A stretch of DNA of 64,000 bases from Bacteroidota bacterium (GCA_016845175.1 JAERTD010000033.1:1-64000); one strand, 5' to 3'; positions 51,888-60,563 are shown, counted from the stretch's first letter. Notes: generated by a model from the sequence alone, not told the origin. A program made the numbers and translations.

Positions 51888-54143
51888 TTAAATTAATCCT
51901 AATTCTCTTCTCTTGGCAGCGATGGCCAGTTGTCCTAATGCAATACCTCCATCATTGGAAGGTAGCTTTTCCTGTGAAAAGGCTGCAAAATTAATCTCTT
52001 TTAACTTCGCCGAAACTTTTTCCAATAAAAATCTGTTCTGGAAACTTCCACCTGACATGACCACCGTGTGTATATCCCTGTTTTCTCTGATATCGCAGGC
52101 CATTTGAACGACCACATCTACGATGGTATTATGAAATTTAGTGGCAACTTCAGCCACCGGAATTCCGATTCTTATGTCATCTATCATAGCAGAAAAACAC
52201 TCTTTGAAACTGATGGATTTGCCTAAACTATATGGGTATGTTGCTTCCGTATCATCAATGGCAACTGCTTCAAGACGCATGGGGGCCTCTGCATGATAGG
52301 CTGTATTCAAACATATCCCCAGAAGTGCAGAAACGGCATCAAATAGTCTTCCGGCACTACTGGTAAGCGGGCAGTTGATGTTCTGTTTCAGCATGGTGAG
52401 CAGGATTTCTCTTTCATGGGTATCAGTATTCTCAAAGAATGCGGGAAATAAGCTGGTGCAGTCTGAGCCATGATAGTGATACAAATAGGCAAGCATCATA
52501 CGCCAGGGATGCTTGCTTAAGGCATCCCCACCCGGTTGGGGAACGTATTCAAAATGATTAATGCGTTCGTAATCGGCTAAATCACAAACAAAAAATTCGG
52601 CACCCCAAATATGCCCATCATCGCCATAGCCTGTACCGTCGAAACTAATGCCGATTACTTGCTCATCCAGGTGATGTTCTGCCATACATGAAGCTATATG
52701 TGCGTGGTGGTGCTGAACCAGTGTGGTTTTTATTCCCAGATCGGCTGCAAACTTCGATGATAAATACTCTGGATGCATATCTGCTGCTATCAGCTCAGGT
52801 GTAAACCGGAACAATTCTTGAAAACGAGCCACTGATTCCGTATAAAAATCCAATGTCTCCAGATTCTTCAAATCACCAATATGCTGGCTCAGAATGGCTT
52901 GATTGCCTTTTCCGATGGCAAAGCAATTGACCAACTCGGCACCGGCCGCAAATATGCCCTCTGTTGAAATGGACAAATGCACAGGTGCAGGAGCATAGGA
53001 TCTTGAACGGCGAATGAGCCTGGGTTTATCATCCACGATCATGGCAACCGAATCATCGGTTCGGTTATGAATGTCGCGGTTGTAAGTAAGCACTGCATCG
53101 GCAATGGTAGCCAGCTTTTCAAGAGCTTCATCGTTATCAATGACAATGGGCTCATCGGATACATTACCACTTGTAAAAACTACTGCAGGAATCTGTAGTT
53201 TTTCAAATAACATATGATGGAAAGGCATATAGGGTAGCATGGCTCCGGCAGTTGATAAACCTATGCTGATGGAAGCTGCCAGTTCTTTCCTTATAGGTAA
53301 CAAAACTATGGGTTTCCTCCAGCTGTTCAGCAGCTTTTTATTTTCACTATCCATTTCAAGATAAACCTCTGCTGCATCAGAATCTTTTAACATTACGGCC
53401 AGAGGTTTCCCTTCCCGGTTTTTCCTTTGGCGTAAGCGTTTAACAGCTTCTTCATTGCTTGCATCACAACACAGGTGATAGCCTCCCAGACCTTTGATAG
53501 CCAGTATTTTACCCTGTTCAAGCATTTGGCAGCAGCATTTGATGATGGCGTTTATATCCATCTCAATGCCTTTGTGGTAGTGCAAAGTGTACTGTGGACC
53601 ACAAGTGTTACAAGCAACCGGTTGTGCATGAAAACGTCTGTCCAGCACCTCTGAATACTCCTTATGGCAAGTATTGCAAAGGGGAAATACCGACATGGTG
53701 GTTTTGGGTCGGTCGTAGGGTAGGCCTTTGATGATGGTGAAGCGTGGACCACAATTGGTACAATTGGTGAACGCATAGTTCTTTCTGTGTGGCTGTGATT
53801 TCATGTCATCAAGACAAGCCTTGCACACAGCAATATCAGGACTCACTTCTGTTACTTCATCCGAAATGGATTGGCTTTTAACAATGCTGAAATCAGAAAA
53901 ACCCTGAGGTTTTACCTCACTCACTTCAAGCGAATGTAAGGAAGAAGCCTCCGGTAAACATTGAGGGATATCCTTAATGAAATTTTCGATTGAATTTGAT
54001 GGGCCTTCAGCAAAAATCAAGACTCCCTGATTGTTATTTTCAACAGTTCCTAACAACTGATGTTTAAAAGCCAGGCGATAGATGAATGGTCTAAACCCAA
54101 CACCCTGTACAAGTCCTTTAATATCAATCCGTTTCCCTGCTAT
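51888..54143 (-). CDS. hypF: Carbamoyltransferase HypF, with non-standard start codon
   Basis: 751 residues if started at ATA 54143, the usual HypF length. Domains: acylphosphatase (DIKGLVQGVGFRPFIYRLAF, about 6-90), two zinc fingers (CKACLDDM, CTNCGPRF, CNTCHKEY, CNTCGPQY), a YrdC-like domain (KGLGGYHLCCDA) and a Kae1-like domain (HHHAHIASCM, SFDGTGYGDDGHIWG). It converts carbamoyl phosphate to carbamoyl-AMP and loads HypE. No ATG, GTG or TTG exists between the in-frame TAA (54179-54177) and the middle of the acylphosphatase domain (TTG 54056). The best start is ATA 54143, six bases after AGAGG; ATT at 54149 or 54170 and ATC 54161 are alternatives. Confidence 0.93.
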   Translation of the reverse strand: MAGKRIDIKGLVQGVGFRPFIYRLAFKHQLLGTVENNNQGVLIFAEGPSNSIENFIKDIPQCLPEASSLHSLEVSEVKPQGFSDFSIVKSQSISDEVTEVSPDIAVCKACLDDMKSQPHRKNYAFTNCTNCGPRFTIIKGLPYDRPKTTMSVFPLCNTCHKEYSEVLDRRFHAQPVACNTCGPQYTLHYHKGIEMDINAIIKCCCQMLEQGKILAIKGLGGYHLCCDASNEEAVKRLRQRKNREGKPLAVMLKDSDAAEVYLEMDSENKKLLNSWRKPIVLLPIRKELAASISIGLSTAGAMLPYMPFHHMLFEKLQIPAVVFTSGNVSDEPIVIDNDEALEKLATIADAVLTYNRDIHNRTDDSVAMIVDDKPRLIRRSRSYAPAPVHLSISTEGIFAAGAELVNCFAIGKGNQAILSQHIGDLKNLETLDFYTESVARFQELFRFTPELIAADMHPEYLSSKFAADLGIKTTLVQHHHAHIASCMAEHHLDEQVIGISFDGTGYGDDGHIWGAEFFVCDLADYERINHFEYVPQPGGDALSKHPWRMMLAYLYHYHGSDCTSLFPAFFENTDTHEREILLTMLKQNINCPLTSSAGRLFDAVSALLGICLNTAYHAEAPMRLEAVAIDDTEATYPYSLGKSISFKECFSAMIDDIRIGIPVAEVATKFHNTIVDVVVQMACDIRENRDIHTVVMSGGSFQNRFLLEKVSAKLKEINFAAFSQEKLPSNDGGIALGQLAIAAKRRELGLI

Positions 54144-54199
54144 TTCAATCCTCTTTTTGATGCCCGAAATTTTAATTTAAAATCGTTTTAAATTTATAA

Positions 54200-54217
54200 T
54201 TGTGAATTAGTTAACAG
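54200..54217. promoter_or_regulatory. Rex-type operator 1
   Basis: TTGTGAATTAGTTAACAG has the form TTGTKAA-N4-TTAACAR and differs from the consensus TTGTTAA-N4-TTAACAA at two of 14 defined positions. It lies in the -35 region of the hoxF promoter; rex is encoded at 60592-61218. Confidence 0.65.
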
Positions 54218-54227
54218 GAAAAGTTGC

Positions 54228-54235
54228 TATCTTTG
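54228..54235 (+). promoter_or_regulatory. Predicted -7 element of the hoxFUYH promoter
   Basis: TATCTTTG is a full TAnnTTTG match, 58 nt before ATG 54293. It lies between the two Rex-type operators and directly abuts operator 2. A TTG at 54200-54202 is the closest -33 candidate but is a few bases too far upstream. Confidence 0.5.
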
Positions 54236-54253
54236 CTGTTAATAAATTAACAG
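54236..54253. promoter_or_regulatory. Rex-type operator 2 (perfect palindrome)
   Basis: CTGTTAATAAATTAACAG: perfect 7-bp half-sites with the 4-bp spacer of Rex operators. Centre is 36 bp from that of operator 1. It covers the expected start sites of both the hoxF promoter and the opposing hypF promoter. Confidence 0.7.
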
Positions 54254-54255
54254 TA

Positions 54256-54263
54256 CAAAAGTA
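54256..54263 (-). promoter_or_regulatory. Predicted -7 element of the hypFCDE promoter
   Basis: TACTTTTG on the minus strand (54263-54256) fits TAnnTTTG. It faces the hoxF -7 element across operator 2, so the two transcripts would overlap by a few bases. The leader to the presumed hypF start is about 100 nt. Confidence 0.45.
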
Positions 54264-54292
54264 TAATTTTTCCAAATCAAAATACTGTATCA

Positions 54293-56173
54293 ATGAAAGA
54301 AAAAGTAGTCGAAATTATCAGCAAATACAACGGCGACCGAAGCCGCTTAATGGATATCCTTCTTGATATTCATGATTGGCAAGGTTACGTTGATGATGCC
54401 AGTGTTGATGTTCTCGCTTCAGAACTAGGTATCTCTGCTGCTGAAGTTAATGAAACGATTTCATTTTACCATTTCTTTTCAAATAAGCCAAGGGCAAAAT
54501 ACAACATTTATCTGAATGATAGTATTACCGCCTGTATGCGTGGTAGAGCGCAAGTTGAGCAAGCATTTGAAAATGAATGTGGAATAAAATTCGGAACCGT
54601 ATCCGCCGATGGCGTATTTGGACTTTATGATACTTCCTGTCAGGGAATGAACGACCAGGGTCCTGCTGCCATTATTAACGATCTGGTATTTACCAACCTG
54701 ACCCCATACCGTGTAAAAGCATTGGTGGATGGCATGAAGGAAGGCAAAGAGATTAAAGATCTTGTATATGAAGCCAATGGTGATGGAAACAATGCCGATC
54801 CTGATATGCAGGTAATGGTTCAAAACCACATCCGCAAGGGTGGCATGCTACTAGATAAAAATTTCGAGCCTTATGCAGTGGTTAATAATATGCTTAAGGA
54901 CAAATCTCCTGAGGATGTGATCCAAATTGTTCAGGATTCTAACCTCCGTGGACGTGGTGGTGCTGGTTTCCCAACCGGACTGAAATGGCGTTTTGGACGC
55001 AGAGTGGAAGGCGAACACCGGGTGATTATCTGTAATGCTGACGAAGGCGAACCAGGTACTTTTAAAGACCGTGTAATGCTCACCGAATTTCCAGAGTTGG
55101 TATTTGAAGGCATGGCCATAGCTGCTTACGCCACTGGTGCTGACATCGGGTTGGTTTACCTGCGTTATGAGTACCGCTATATGCTGGACTTCCTCAACAG
55201 AAAGCTTCAGGAAATGCGTGATGCCAATGCCCTTGGAAAAGATATCGGAGGCATTAAAGACTTTAATTTCGACATCAGGATTCAATTGGGTGCCGGAGCT
55301 TATGTTTGCGGTGAAGAATCTGCCTTGATCGAATCATTGGAAGGTAAGAGAGGCGAACCAAGAGATAAGCCACCATTCCCGGTAGAAAAAGGTTATTTGG
55401 ATTATCCTACCATCGTTAACAACGTAGAAACATTAGCCGCTACAGTTAAGATATTGCAAAACGGATCCGAATGGTTCACAAGCTTTGGTACAAAGGATTC
55501 CCATGGTACCAAATTATTAAGTGTTTCCGGTGACTGCCGTTTTCCAGGAATCTACGAAGTAGAATGGGGGACAAGTATACGCGAAGTACTGCAAATGTGT
55601 GGTGCTGAAAATGTTCAGGCCATCCAGGTAGGTGGACCTTCGGGTGTATTAATTGGAACCAGAGATATTGACCACCTCAACAAAACTGAATTGATGAACT
55701 GGTACAAACCATCCGGTATGATGACAGCTGAGAAATTCTTCGACAGAAAGTTGAGTTACTCTGATCTGCCAACCGGTGGTTCTATGATCATATTTAACAA
55801 AGACAGAAATCTGTTGGAGGAAGTGGTTATGAACTTCATGGACTTCTTTATTGAAGAGTCTTGCGGATCATGCTCAACCTGTAGGAGTTTACCACAGATT
55901 ATGAAAGAGAAGCTTGAGAAGATCTTAAGTGGAGCTGGTGTACGCCAGGATATCGATGATCTGTTAAGCTGGGGTAAGGTGATCAAAGTTAGTCGTTGTG
56001 GTTTAGGCCAAACAGCTGCCAACCCAATTCTCTCCAGTATTCTGAACTTCAGACATCTGTACGAAGAACATATCCAAGCTATGACCGATTACGACAATAC
56101 ATTCGATATGGAAGGTCTTGTAAAAGCCTCCTGTGACTTTGTAGGTAGAAAACCAGTTTTTCATAATTCTTAA
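54293..56173 (+). CDS. hoxF: NAD-reducing [NiFe] hydrogenase diaphorase subunit HoxF
   Basis: 626 residues, a NuoE-NuoF fusion as in group 3d hydrogenases. The NuoE-like part (about 1-165) keeps only two of the four [2Fe-2S] Cys (ITACMRG, DTSCQGMND). The NuoF-like part has the FMN/NADH sites (LRGRGGAGFPTGLKWRF, NADEGEPGTFKDR, GAGAYVCGEESALIESLEGKRGEPR) and a [4Fe-4S] site (CGSCSTCRSLP ... SRCGLGQTAANP). It exchanges electrons between NAD(H) and the hydrogenase module in the cytoplasm. First gene of the operon, behind two Rex-type operators. Confidence 0.96.
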   Translation: MKEKVVEIISKYNGDRSRLMDILLDIHDWQGYVDDASVDVLASELGISAAEVNETISFYHFFSNKPRAKYNIYLNDSITACMRGRAQVEQAFENECGIKFGTVSADGVFGLYDTSCQGMNDQGPAAIINDLVFTNLTPYRVKALVDGMKEGKEIKDLVYEANGDGNNADPDMQVMVQNHIRKGGMLLDKNFEPYAVVNNMLKDKSPEDVIQIVQDSNLRGRGGAGFPTGLKWRFGRRVEGEHRVIICNADEGEPGTFKDRVMLTEFPELVFEGMAIAAYATGADIGLVYLRYEYRYMLDFLNRKLQEMRDANALGKDIGGIKDFNFDIRIQLGAGAYVCGEESALIESLEGKRGEPRDKPPFPVEKGYLDYPTIVNNVETLAATVKILQNGSEWFTSFGTKDSHGTKLLSVSGDCRFPGIYEVEWGTSIREVLQMCGAENVQAIQVGGPSGVLIGTRDIDHLNKTELMNWYKPSGMMTAEKFFDRKLSYSDLPTGGSMIIFNKDRNLLEEVVMNFMDFFIEESCGSCSTCRSLPQIMKEKLEKILSGAGVRQDIDDLLSWGKVIKVSRCGLGQTAANPILSSILNFRHLYEEHIQAMTDYDNTFDMEGLVKASCDFVGRKPVFHNS

Positions 56174-56193
56174 TCGCGTAAATATCTAAAACA

Positions 56194-56889
56194 ATGAATA
56201 ATACTGTAAAATTCAAAATAGACGGTAATATTGTTACCGCTGAAAAAGGCCAGACCATTGTTGAGGCCGCACATGCTGCAGGGATTTATATACCTACACT
56301 GTGTAATTTTAAGGGTGTTAAGCCAAAGGGTTGTTGCAGAATGTGCTCGGTTAAGATCAACAGCCGGTATATGACTGCCTGTACCACACCCGTATCAGAT
56401 GGTATGGAAGTAGAAAACAATATTGATGAACTCGTCGACATGCGTAAAAGCATCATCGAACTTATGTTCGTCAGTGGAAACCACTTCTGCCCATCATGCG
56501 AGAAAAGTGGCAATTGCGAATTGCAGGCCCTTGGATATCGCTACCAAATGCTAGTACCACGCTTCCCATTTTCATTCCCACAGAAAGGTATTGACGCTTC
56601 AAGTCCTAAGATCATGAAGGATCAGAACCGCTGTATCATGTGCAAGCGTTGTATGAAGACCATTAAAGACGAAAATGGTAAGAACTATTTTGCCTTTAAA
56701 AACAGAAGCAATAAAGTGGAAGTTGTACTGGACGCAGAGATGGGAAAAACCATGCCTGACGATCTGGCTAAACTGGCCATGGAGAACTGTCCTGTGGGTT
56801 CCATTATCTATAAAGAGATAGGTTATAATGAGCCTATTGGTACTAGAAAATACGACAAAACTCCCATTGGTAGTGAAATTGAAGTTTAA
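56194..56889 (+). CDS. hoxU: Hydrogenase diaphorase subunit HoxU
   Basis: 231 residues, like the N-terminal domains of NuoG. A [2Fe-2S] ferredoxin fold (LCNFKGVKPKGCCRMC, ACTTPVSDG), the His-Cys3 [4Fe-4S] site (HFCPSCEKSGNCEL) and a ferredoxin-like region (RCIMCKRCMKTI, ENCPVGSI). It wires HoxF to HoxY. 20 bp after hoxF. Confidence 0.96.
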   Translation: MNNTVKFKIDGNIVTAEKGQTIVEAAHAAGIYIPTLCNFKGVKPKGCCRMCSVKINSRYMTACTTPVSDGMEVENNIDELVDMRKSIIELMFVSGNHFCPSCEKSGNCELQALGYRYQMLVPRFPFSFPQKGIDASSPKIMKDQNRCIMCKRCMKTIKDENGKNYFAFKNRSNKVEVVLDAEMGKTMPDDLAKLAMENCPVGSIIYKEIGYNEPIGTRKYDKTPIGSEIEV

Positions 56890-56907
56890 CAACTAAAAAA
56901 GAGAAAA

Positions 56908-57456
56908 ATGAGTAAGAAAATAATAGCAACCACTTCGCTAGCAGGGTGTTTCGGCTGTCATATGTCAATCCTTGACATTGATGAAAGAATCCTCCAACTG
57001 ATTGAACTGGTTGAGTTTAACAAATCACCAGTTGATGATATCAAGAAATTTACAAAACAAGTAGATATTGGAATCATCGAGGGTGGCTGTTGCAACAGTG
57101 AAAATGTTGAAGTACTTAAATATTTCAGAGAAAACTGTAACATTCTGGTTTCTTTGGGAGAATGTGCTATAATGGGTGGCTTACCAGCCATGCGTAATGG
57201 TATCCCAGTGGAAGAATGTCTGCAGGAAGCCTATTTGGATGGCCCTACTGTATCTTTGAACAAAGAGAAAATTCTGCCCAATGATCCTGAACTACCAATG
57301 ATCCTGGAAAAAGTATTTCCTTGTCATGAAGTAGTAAAAGTTGATTATTTCCTACCCGGATGCCCACCTAGAGCTGACCTCATTTGGGATGCACTGGTTG
57401 CTCTGGTTACTGGAAATGAGATGGATCTTCCATATGAAGTTGTAAAATTTGACTAA
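56908..57456 (+). CDS. hoxY: [NiFe] hydrogenase small subunit HoxY
   Basis: 182 residues, the short form without a signal peptide or extra clusters. Proximal [4Fe-4S] ligands are in LAGCFGCHMSI, SLGECAIMGG and LPGCPPRADL. It forms the hydrogenase module with HoxH. 18 bp after hoxU; the hoxH ATG follows 19 bp after its stop. Confidence 0.97.
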   Translation: MSKKIIATTSLAGCFGCHMSILDIDERILQLIELVEFNKSPVDDIKKFTKQVDIGIIEGGCCNSENVEVLKYFRENCNILVSLGECAIMGGLPAMRNGIPVEECLQEAYLDGPTVSLNKEKILPNDPELPMILEKVFPCHEVVKVDYFLPGCPPRADLIWDALVALVTGNEMDLPYEVVKFD

Positions 57457-57475
57457 CACAGAAAAAGATAAAGTT

Positions 57476-58927
57476 ATGCCTAAGAAAATAACTATAGAGC
57501 CCGTTACCAGAGTAGAAGGGCATGGAAAAGTAACCATTCAAATTGATGATTTTGGTAATGTACGCGACTCACGTCTTCATATCGTAGAATTCCGTGGTTT
57601 TGAACGCTTCGTACAAGGCAGACCCTATTGGGAAGCTCCAGTTTTGGTACAGCGTTTATGCGGTATTTGCCCTGTAAGTCACCACCTTGCTGCGGCCAAA
57701 GCATTGGACGTTATTGTTGGGGCTGGAACAGGTACTGGTTTGACAGCTGTTGGTGAGAAGATGCGTCGTTTGATGCATTACGGACAGTTTTTCCAATCAC
57801 ACGTACTGCATTTCTTCCACCTGAGTGCTCCTGATTTCCTCTTTGGAATTGATGGTGACCCATTGGTAAGAAATATCATTGGTATTGCACAGGAACATCC
57901 AGACCTTGCCGTACAAGGTGTGATGATGCGTAAATTCGGACAAGAGGTTATCCGTTTAACTGCCGGTAAAAAGATCCACGGAACAGGCGCTATCCCTGGT
58001 GGTATAAATAAAAACCTGAGCATTGCAGAACGCGACGAGTTGCTGAAAGGTGCTGATCCATTGAATGCCGATAAAATGGTTGAATGGTCAGTGGGAGCAT
58101 TGGATTTCTTCAAAAACTATCATAAAAATAACCAGGAAATGGTTGATGGTTTTGCAAGTTTCCCTTCAAACCACCTCAGTTTGGTACGTGAAGATGGAGC
58201 ACTTGATATTTATCATGGTGTCCTTCGTGCTGTCGATAATGATGGTAAGAAAATTCTTCATGATGTTGATTATCAGGAGTATGATAAGTATATTGAGGAA
58301 GAAGTAAGATCATGGAGTTATATGAAATTCCCTTACCTCAAAGACTTGGGTAAGGATAAAGGTTGGTACAGGGTAGGTCCATTGGCCCGTCTGAATACCT
58401 GTGATTTCATTACCACACCATTGGCACAGAAAGAATTTGAAGAATTCAAAGCCTATACCAATGGCAAACCTAACGGAATGAGCCTTCATATGCACTGGGC
58501 CCGTCTGATTGAAACCTTGCACTCTGCTGAGGTGATCAGAGACCTGCTCAACGATCCTGATCTACAGAATGAAGACCTGGTTACCAAAGGTAGTAAACTG
58601 CATAAGGGTGTTGGTGTTATTGAAGCCCCAAGGGGAACCTTATTCCACCACTACGAAATCAACGATCTGGATCAGATCACCCTTGCAAACCTTATTGTAT
58701 CAACTACCAATAACAACCAGCCCATGAATACAGCTGTGAATTTAACAGCCAACGCATTCATGAATGGTCAGCGTGAAATTACTGAAGGTATGATGAATGC
58801 AGTGGAAGTAGCCATCAGAGCTTATGATCCCTGCTTAAGTTGCGCAACCCATGCCATGGGTCAAATGCCTCTGGAAGTTTCATTGGTAAATGAAGCCAAT
58901 GAAATTATTCATCGCAGAACCAAATAA
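57476..58927 (+). CDS. hoxH: [NiFe] hydrogenase large subunit HoxH
   Basis: 483 residues from ATG 57476 (MPKKITIEPVTRVEGHGK); a TTG at 57449 would overlap hoxY and adds nothing conserved. NiFe ligands: RLCGICPVSHH (N-terminal pair) and DPCLSCATH (C-terminal pair). After that His a 24-residue tail remains, the peptide expected to be cut off by the maturation protease once nickel is inserted. This group 3d enzyme couples H2 to NAD+/NADH and is reversible. Confidence 0.98.
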   Translation: MPKKITIEPVTRVEGHGKVTIQIDDFGNVRDSRLHIVEFRGFERFVQGRPYWEAPVLVQRLCGICPVSHHLAAAKALDVIVGAGTGTGLTAVGEKMRRLMHYGQFFQSHVLHFFHLSAPDFLFGIDGDPLVRNIIGIAQEHPDLAVQGVMMRKFGQEVIRLTAGKKIHGTGAIPGGINKNLSIAERDELLKGADPLNADKMVEWSVGALDFFKNYHKNNQEMVDGFASFPSNHLSLVREDGALDIYHGVLRAVDNDGKKILHDVDYQEYDKYIEEEVRSWSYMKFPYLKDLGKDKGWYRVGPLARLNTCDFITTPLAQKEFEEFKAYTNGKPNGMSLHMHWARLIETLHSAEVIRDLLNDPDLQNEDLVTKGSKLHKGVGVIEAPRGTLFHHYEINDLDQITLANLIVSTTNNNQPMNTAVNLTANAFMNGQREITEGMMNAVEVAIRAYDPCLSCATHAMGQMPLEVSLVNEANEIIHRRTK

Positions 58928-58937
58928 ATAAAAGTAT

Positions 58938-58990
58938 AAGGTAAAGGTTGCTTGTTCCTTGGATCAATGGCCTTTACCTTTGTTTTTATT
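58938..58990 (+). terminator. Terminator-like hairpin between hoxH and hoxW
   Basis: AAGGTAAAGG (58938-58947) pairs perfectly with CCTTTACCTT (58971-58980), followed by TGTTTTTATT. The 23-nt loop is large. It probably reduces read-through from hoxFUYH into hoxW and the DHOD-like gene. Confidence 0.65.
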
Positions 58991-59031
58991 TTCAATCAAT
59001 CAATATCTATACAGAACTTAATTTTAACCTG

Positions 59032-59532
59032 ATGAAAAAGCCCTTAAAAGTACTAGTTTATGGTTACGGAAACCCAGGGAGACAGGATGATGGTATTGGA
59101 AATGAGATGGTTGACATGCTAAATGAATGGATTCCGGAGCATGATGTCAGTTGCATAGAAACGGATAGCAATTATCAGTTGAATATTGAAGATGCAGAGA
59201 AAGTATCAGAAAATGATGTAGTCATTTTTGTGGACGCTTCCAAAGAAGACATCAGTGAGTACAAATTCTCAAAGGTAATCCCCTCCGGTGAAAAAGTTGA
59301 ATTCACCATGCACGCAGTATCCCCAGGGTTCGTTGTGGACCTTAGTAAGAAGTTATTCAATAAAACTCCCGATGCCTATCTGTTACAGATCAGGGGTTAT
59401 GAATGGGATTTTAAAGAAGGACTTTCTGCTAACGCCAAATTGAACCTGGAGCAAGCCTATCAATTCTTAACCCGCAAGCTTTCCGAGTTATCATGCATTA
59501 GGGTGAATAAATCAATAAATATGTTAGACTAA
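59032..59532 (+). CDS. hoxW: Hydrogenase maturation protease HoxW-like
   Basis: 166 residues from ATG 59032 (MKKPLKVLVYGYGNPGRQDDGIG); an in-frame upstream ATG at 58948 lies within the terminator hairpin and adds 28 residues foreign to the family. The nickel-sensing acidic residues and His of HyaD/HoxW proteases are at GRQDDGIG, IFVDASKED and MHAVSPGFV. It removes the C-terminal tail of HoxH. The C-terminus is about 15 residues longer than typical. Its TAA overlaps the ATG of the next gene by one base. Confidence 0.9.
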   Translation: MKKPLKVLVYGYGNPGRQDDGIGNEMVDMLNEWIPEHDVSCIETDSNYQLNIEDAEKVSENDVVIFVDASKEDISEYKFSKVIPSGEKVEFTMHAVSPGFVVDLSKKLFNKTPDAYLLQIRGYEWDFKEGLSANAKLNLEQAYQFLTRKLSELSCIRVNKSINMLD

Positions 59533-60518
59533 TGGATTTATCAACAACTTATATGGGGTTGAAACTGAAAAACCCTTTAATCGTATCTAGTTCAAGACTT
59601 ACAGGTGATCTCAAAGGAATTATGCAATGCGTGGAGCATGGAGCTGGTGCCATTGTACTTAAATCACTGTTTGAGGAGCAAATCAGACTTGAAGCAGAGT
59701 CAAAGCTCCGCAACAGCCGTGACAACAATATCTACTATTGGTTTCCTGAAGCAAAGGAACAAGTGGTAGGCATGTCCCTTGAAGCCAATCTGGAAAAATA
59801 TCTGGATTTTGTTCGTGAACTCAAAAAACAAGTTGACGTACCTATCATTTCCAGCATTAATTGTGTCACTGCAGATGAGTGGCCTAAATTTGCTACAGCC
59901 ATTGAGGAAGCCGGAGCTGATGCCCTTGAACTGAATATTGCCATTTTCCCATTCCATGCTGAACTAAAAGCAGATAAAATACAGGAAACCTACTATACCA
60001 TCCTCAAAGAGGTTAAGAAACATGTAAGTATTCCTGTGTCTGTGAAATTAGGATACTACTTTACCAACCTCTGTTCTGTGGCCAACCAATTGGTAGAAGA
60101 TGGTGCAGATGCTCTGGTATTGTTCAACCGTTATTTCAGACCTGACATTGATATAGAAACACTTAAGGTTGTGGCTAATGATCATATGTCAACACCTGAG
60201 GAACTGAGCATTCCATTGCGTTGGATTGCCTTGTTGAGTGGTGCAAAAATAGATTGTGATCTGTCGGCTTCTACAGGTGCTCACTACCATACAGGTGTTA
60301 TCAAGCAACTGTTGGCAGGAGCCCAAACCGTACAATTGTGTTCCACTTTATATCAAAATGGTATCCCTTATATAGCAACCATTCTGAAGGATCTGAAAAG
60401 CTGGATGGAAGGTCATAATTTCAAAACCATTGACGATTTCCGTGGAAAATCACTTGAAAATCAGACCACTGATGCTTCTTTCGAACGCGTACAGTTCATG
60501 AGAAGAGACTTTGAATAA
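59532..60518 (+). CDS. Dihydroorotate dehydrogenase-like flavoprotein
   Basis: 328 residues. A TIM-barrel of the DHOD class with LSTTYMGLKLKNPLIVSSSRLTG, the FMN-phosphate site region (TGVIKQLLAGAQTVQLCSTLY) and PVSVKLGYYFTN. At the usual ELNxSCPN site it reads ELNIAIFPFH, so the catalytic Cys/Ser base is missing and pyrimidine synthesis is unlikely. Such DHOD-like proteins occur near anaerobic redox enzymes such as pyruvate:ferredoxin oxidoreductase. It overlaps hoxW by one base and ends the operon. Confidence 0.88.
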   Translation: MDLSTTYMGLKLKNPLIVSSSRLTGDLKGIMQCVEHGAGAIVLKSLFEEQIRLEAESKLRNSRDNNIYYWFPEAKEQVVGMSLEANLEKYLDFVRELKKQVDVPIISSINCVTADEWPKFATAIEEAGADALELNIAIFPFHAELKADKIQETYYTILKEVKKHVSIPVSVKLGYYFTNLCSVANQLVEDGADALVLFNRYFRPDIDIETLKVVANDHMSTPEELSIPLRWIALLSGAKIDCDLSASTGAHYHTGVIKQLLAGAQTVQLCSTLYQNGIPYIATILKDLKSWMEGHNFKTIDDFRGKSLENQTTDASFERVQFMRRDFE

Positions 60519-60563
60519 TAAACCGGTCAACTTAAGGTTGCGGATATCAGCCTAAAGTTAAAG

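Noticed and set aside
57449-57475. TTG start for hoxH overlapping hoxY
   Set aside because: ATG at 57476 gives the usual MPKKITIEPVTRVEGHG start and has normal spacing from hoxY.
58948-59031. Longer hoxW start adding 28 residues
   Set aside because: The extension covers the terminator hairpin and a hydrophobic, non-conserved stretch; MKKPLKVLVYGYGNPGR is the family start.
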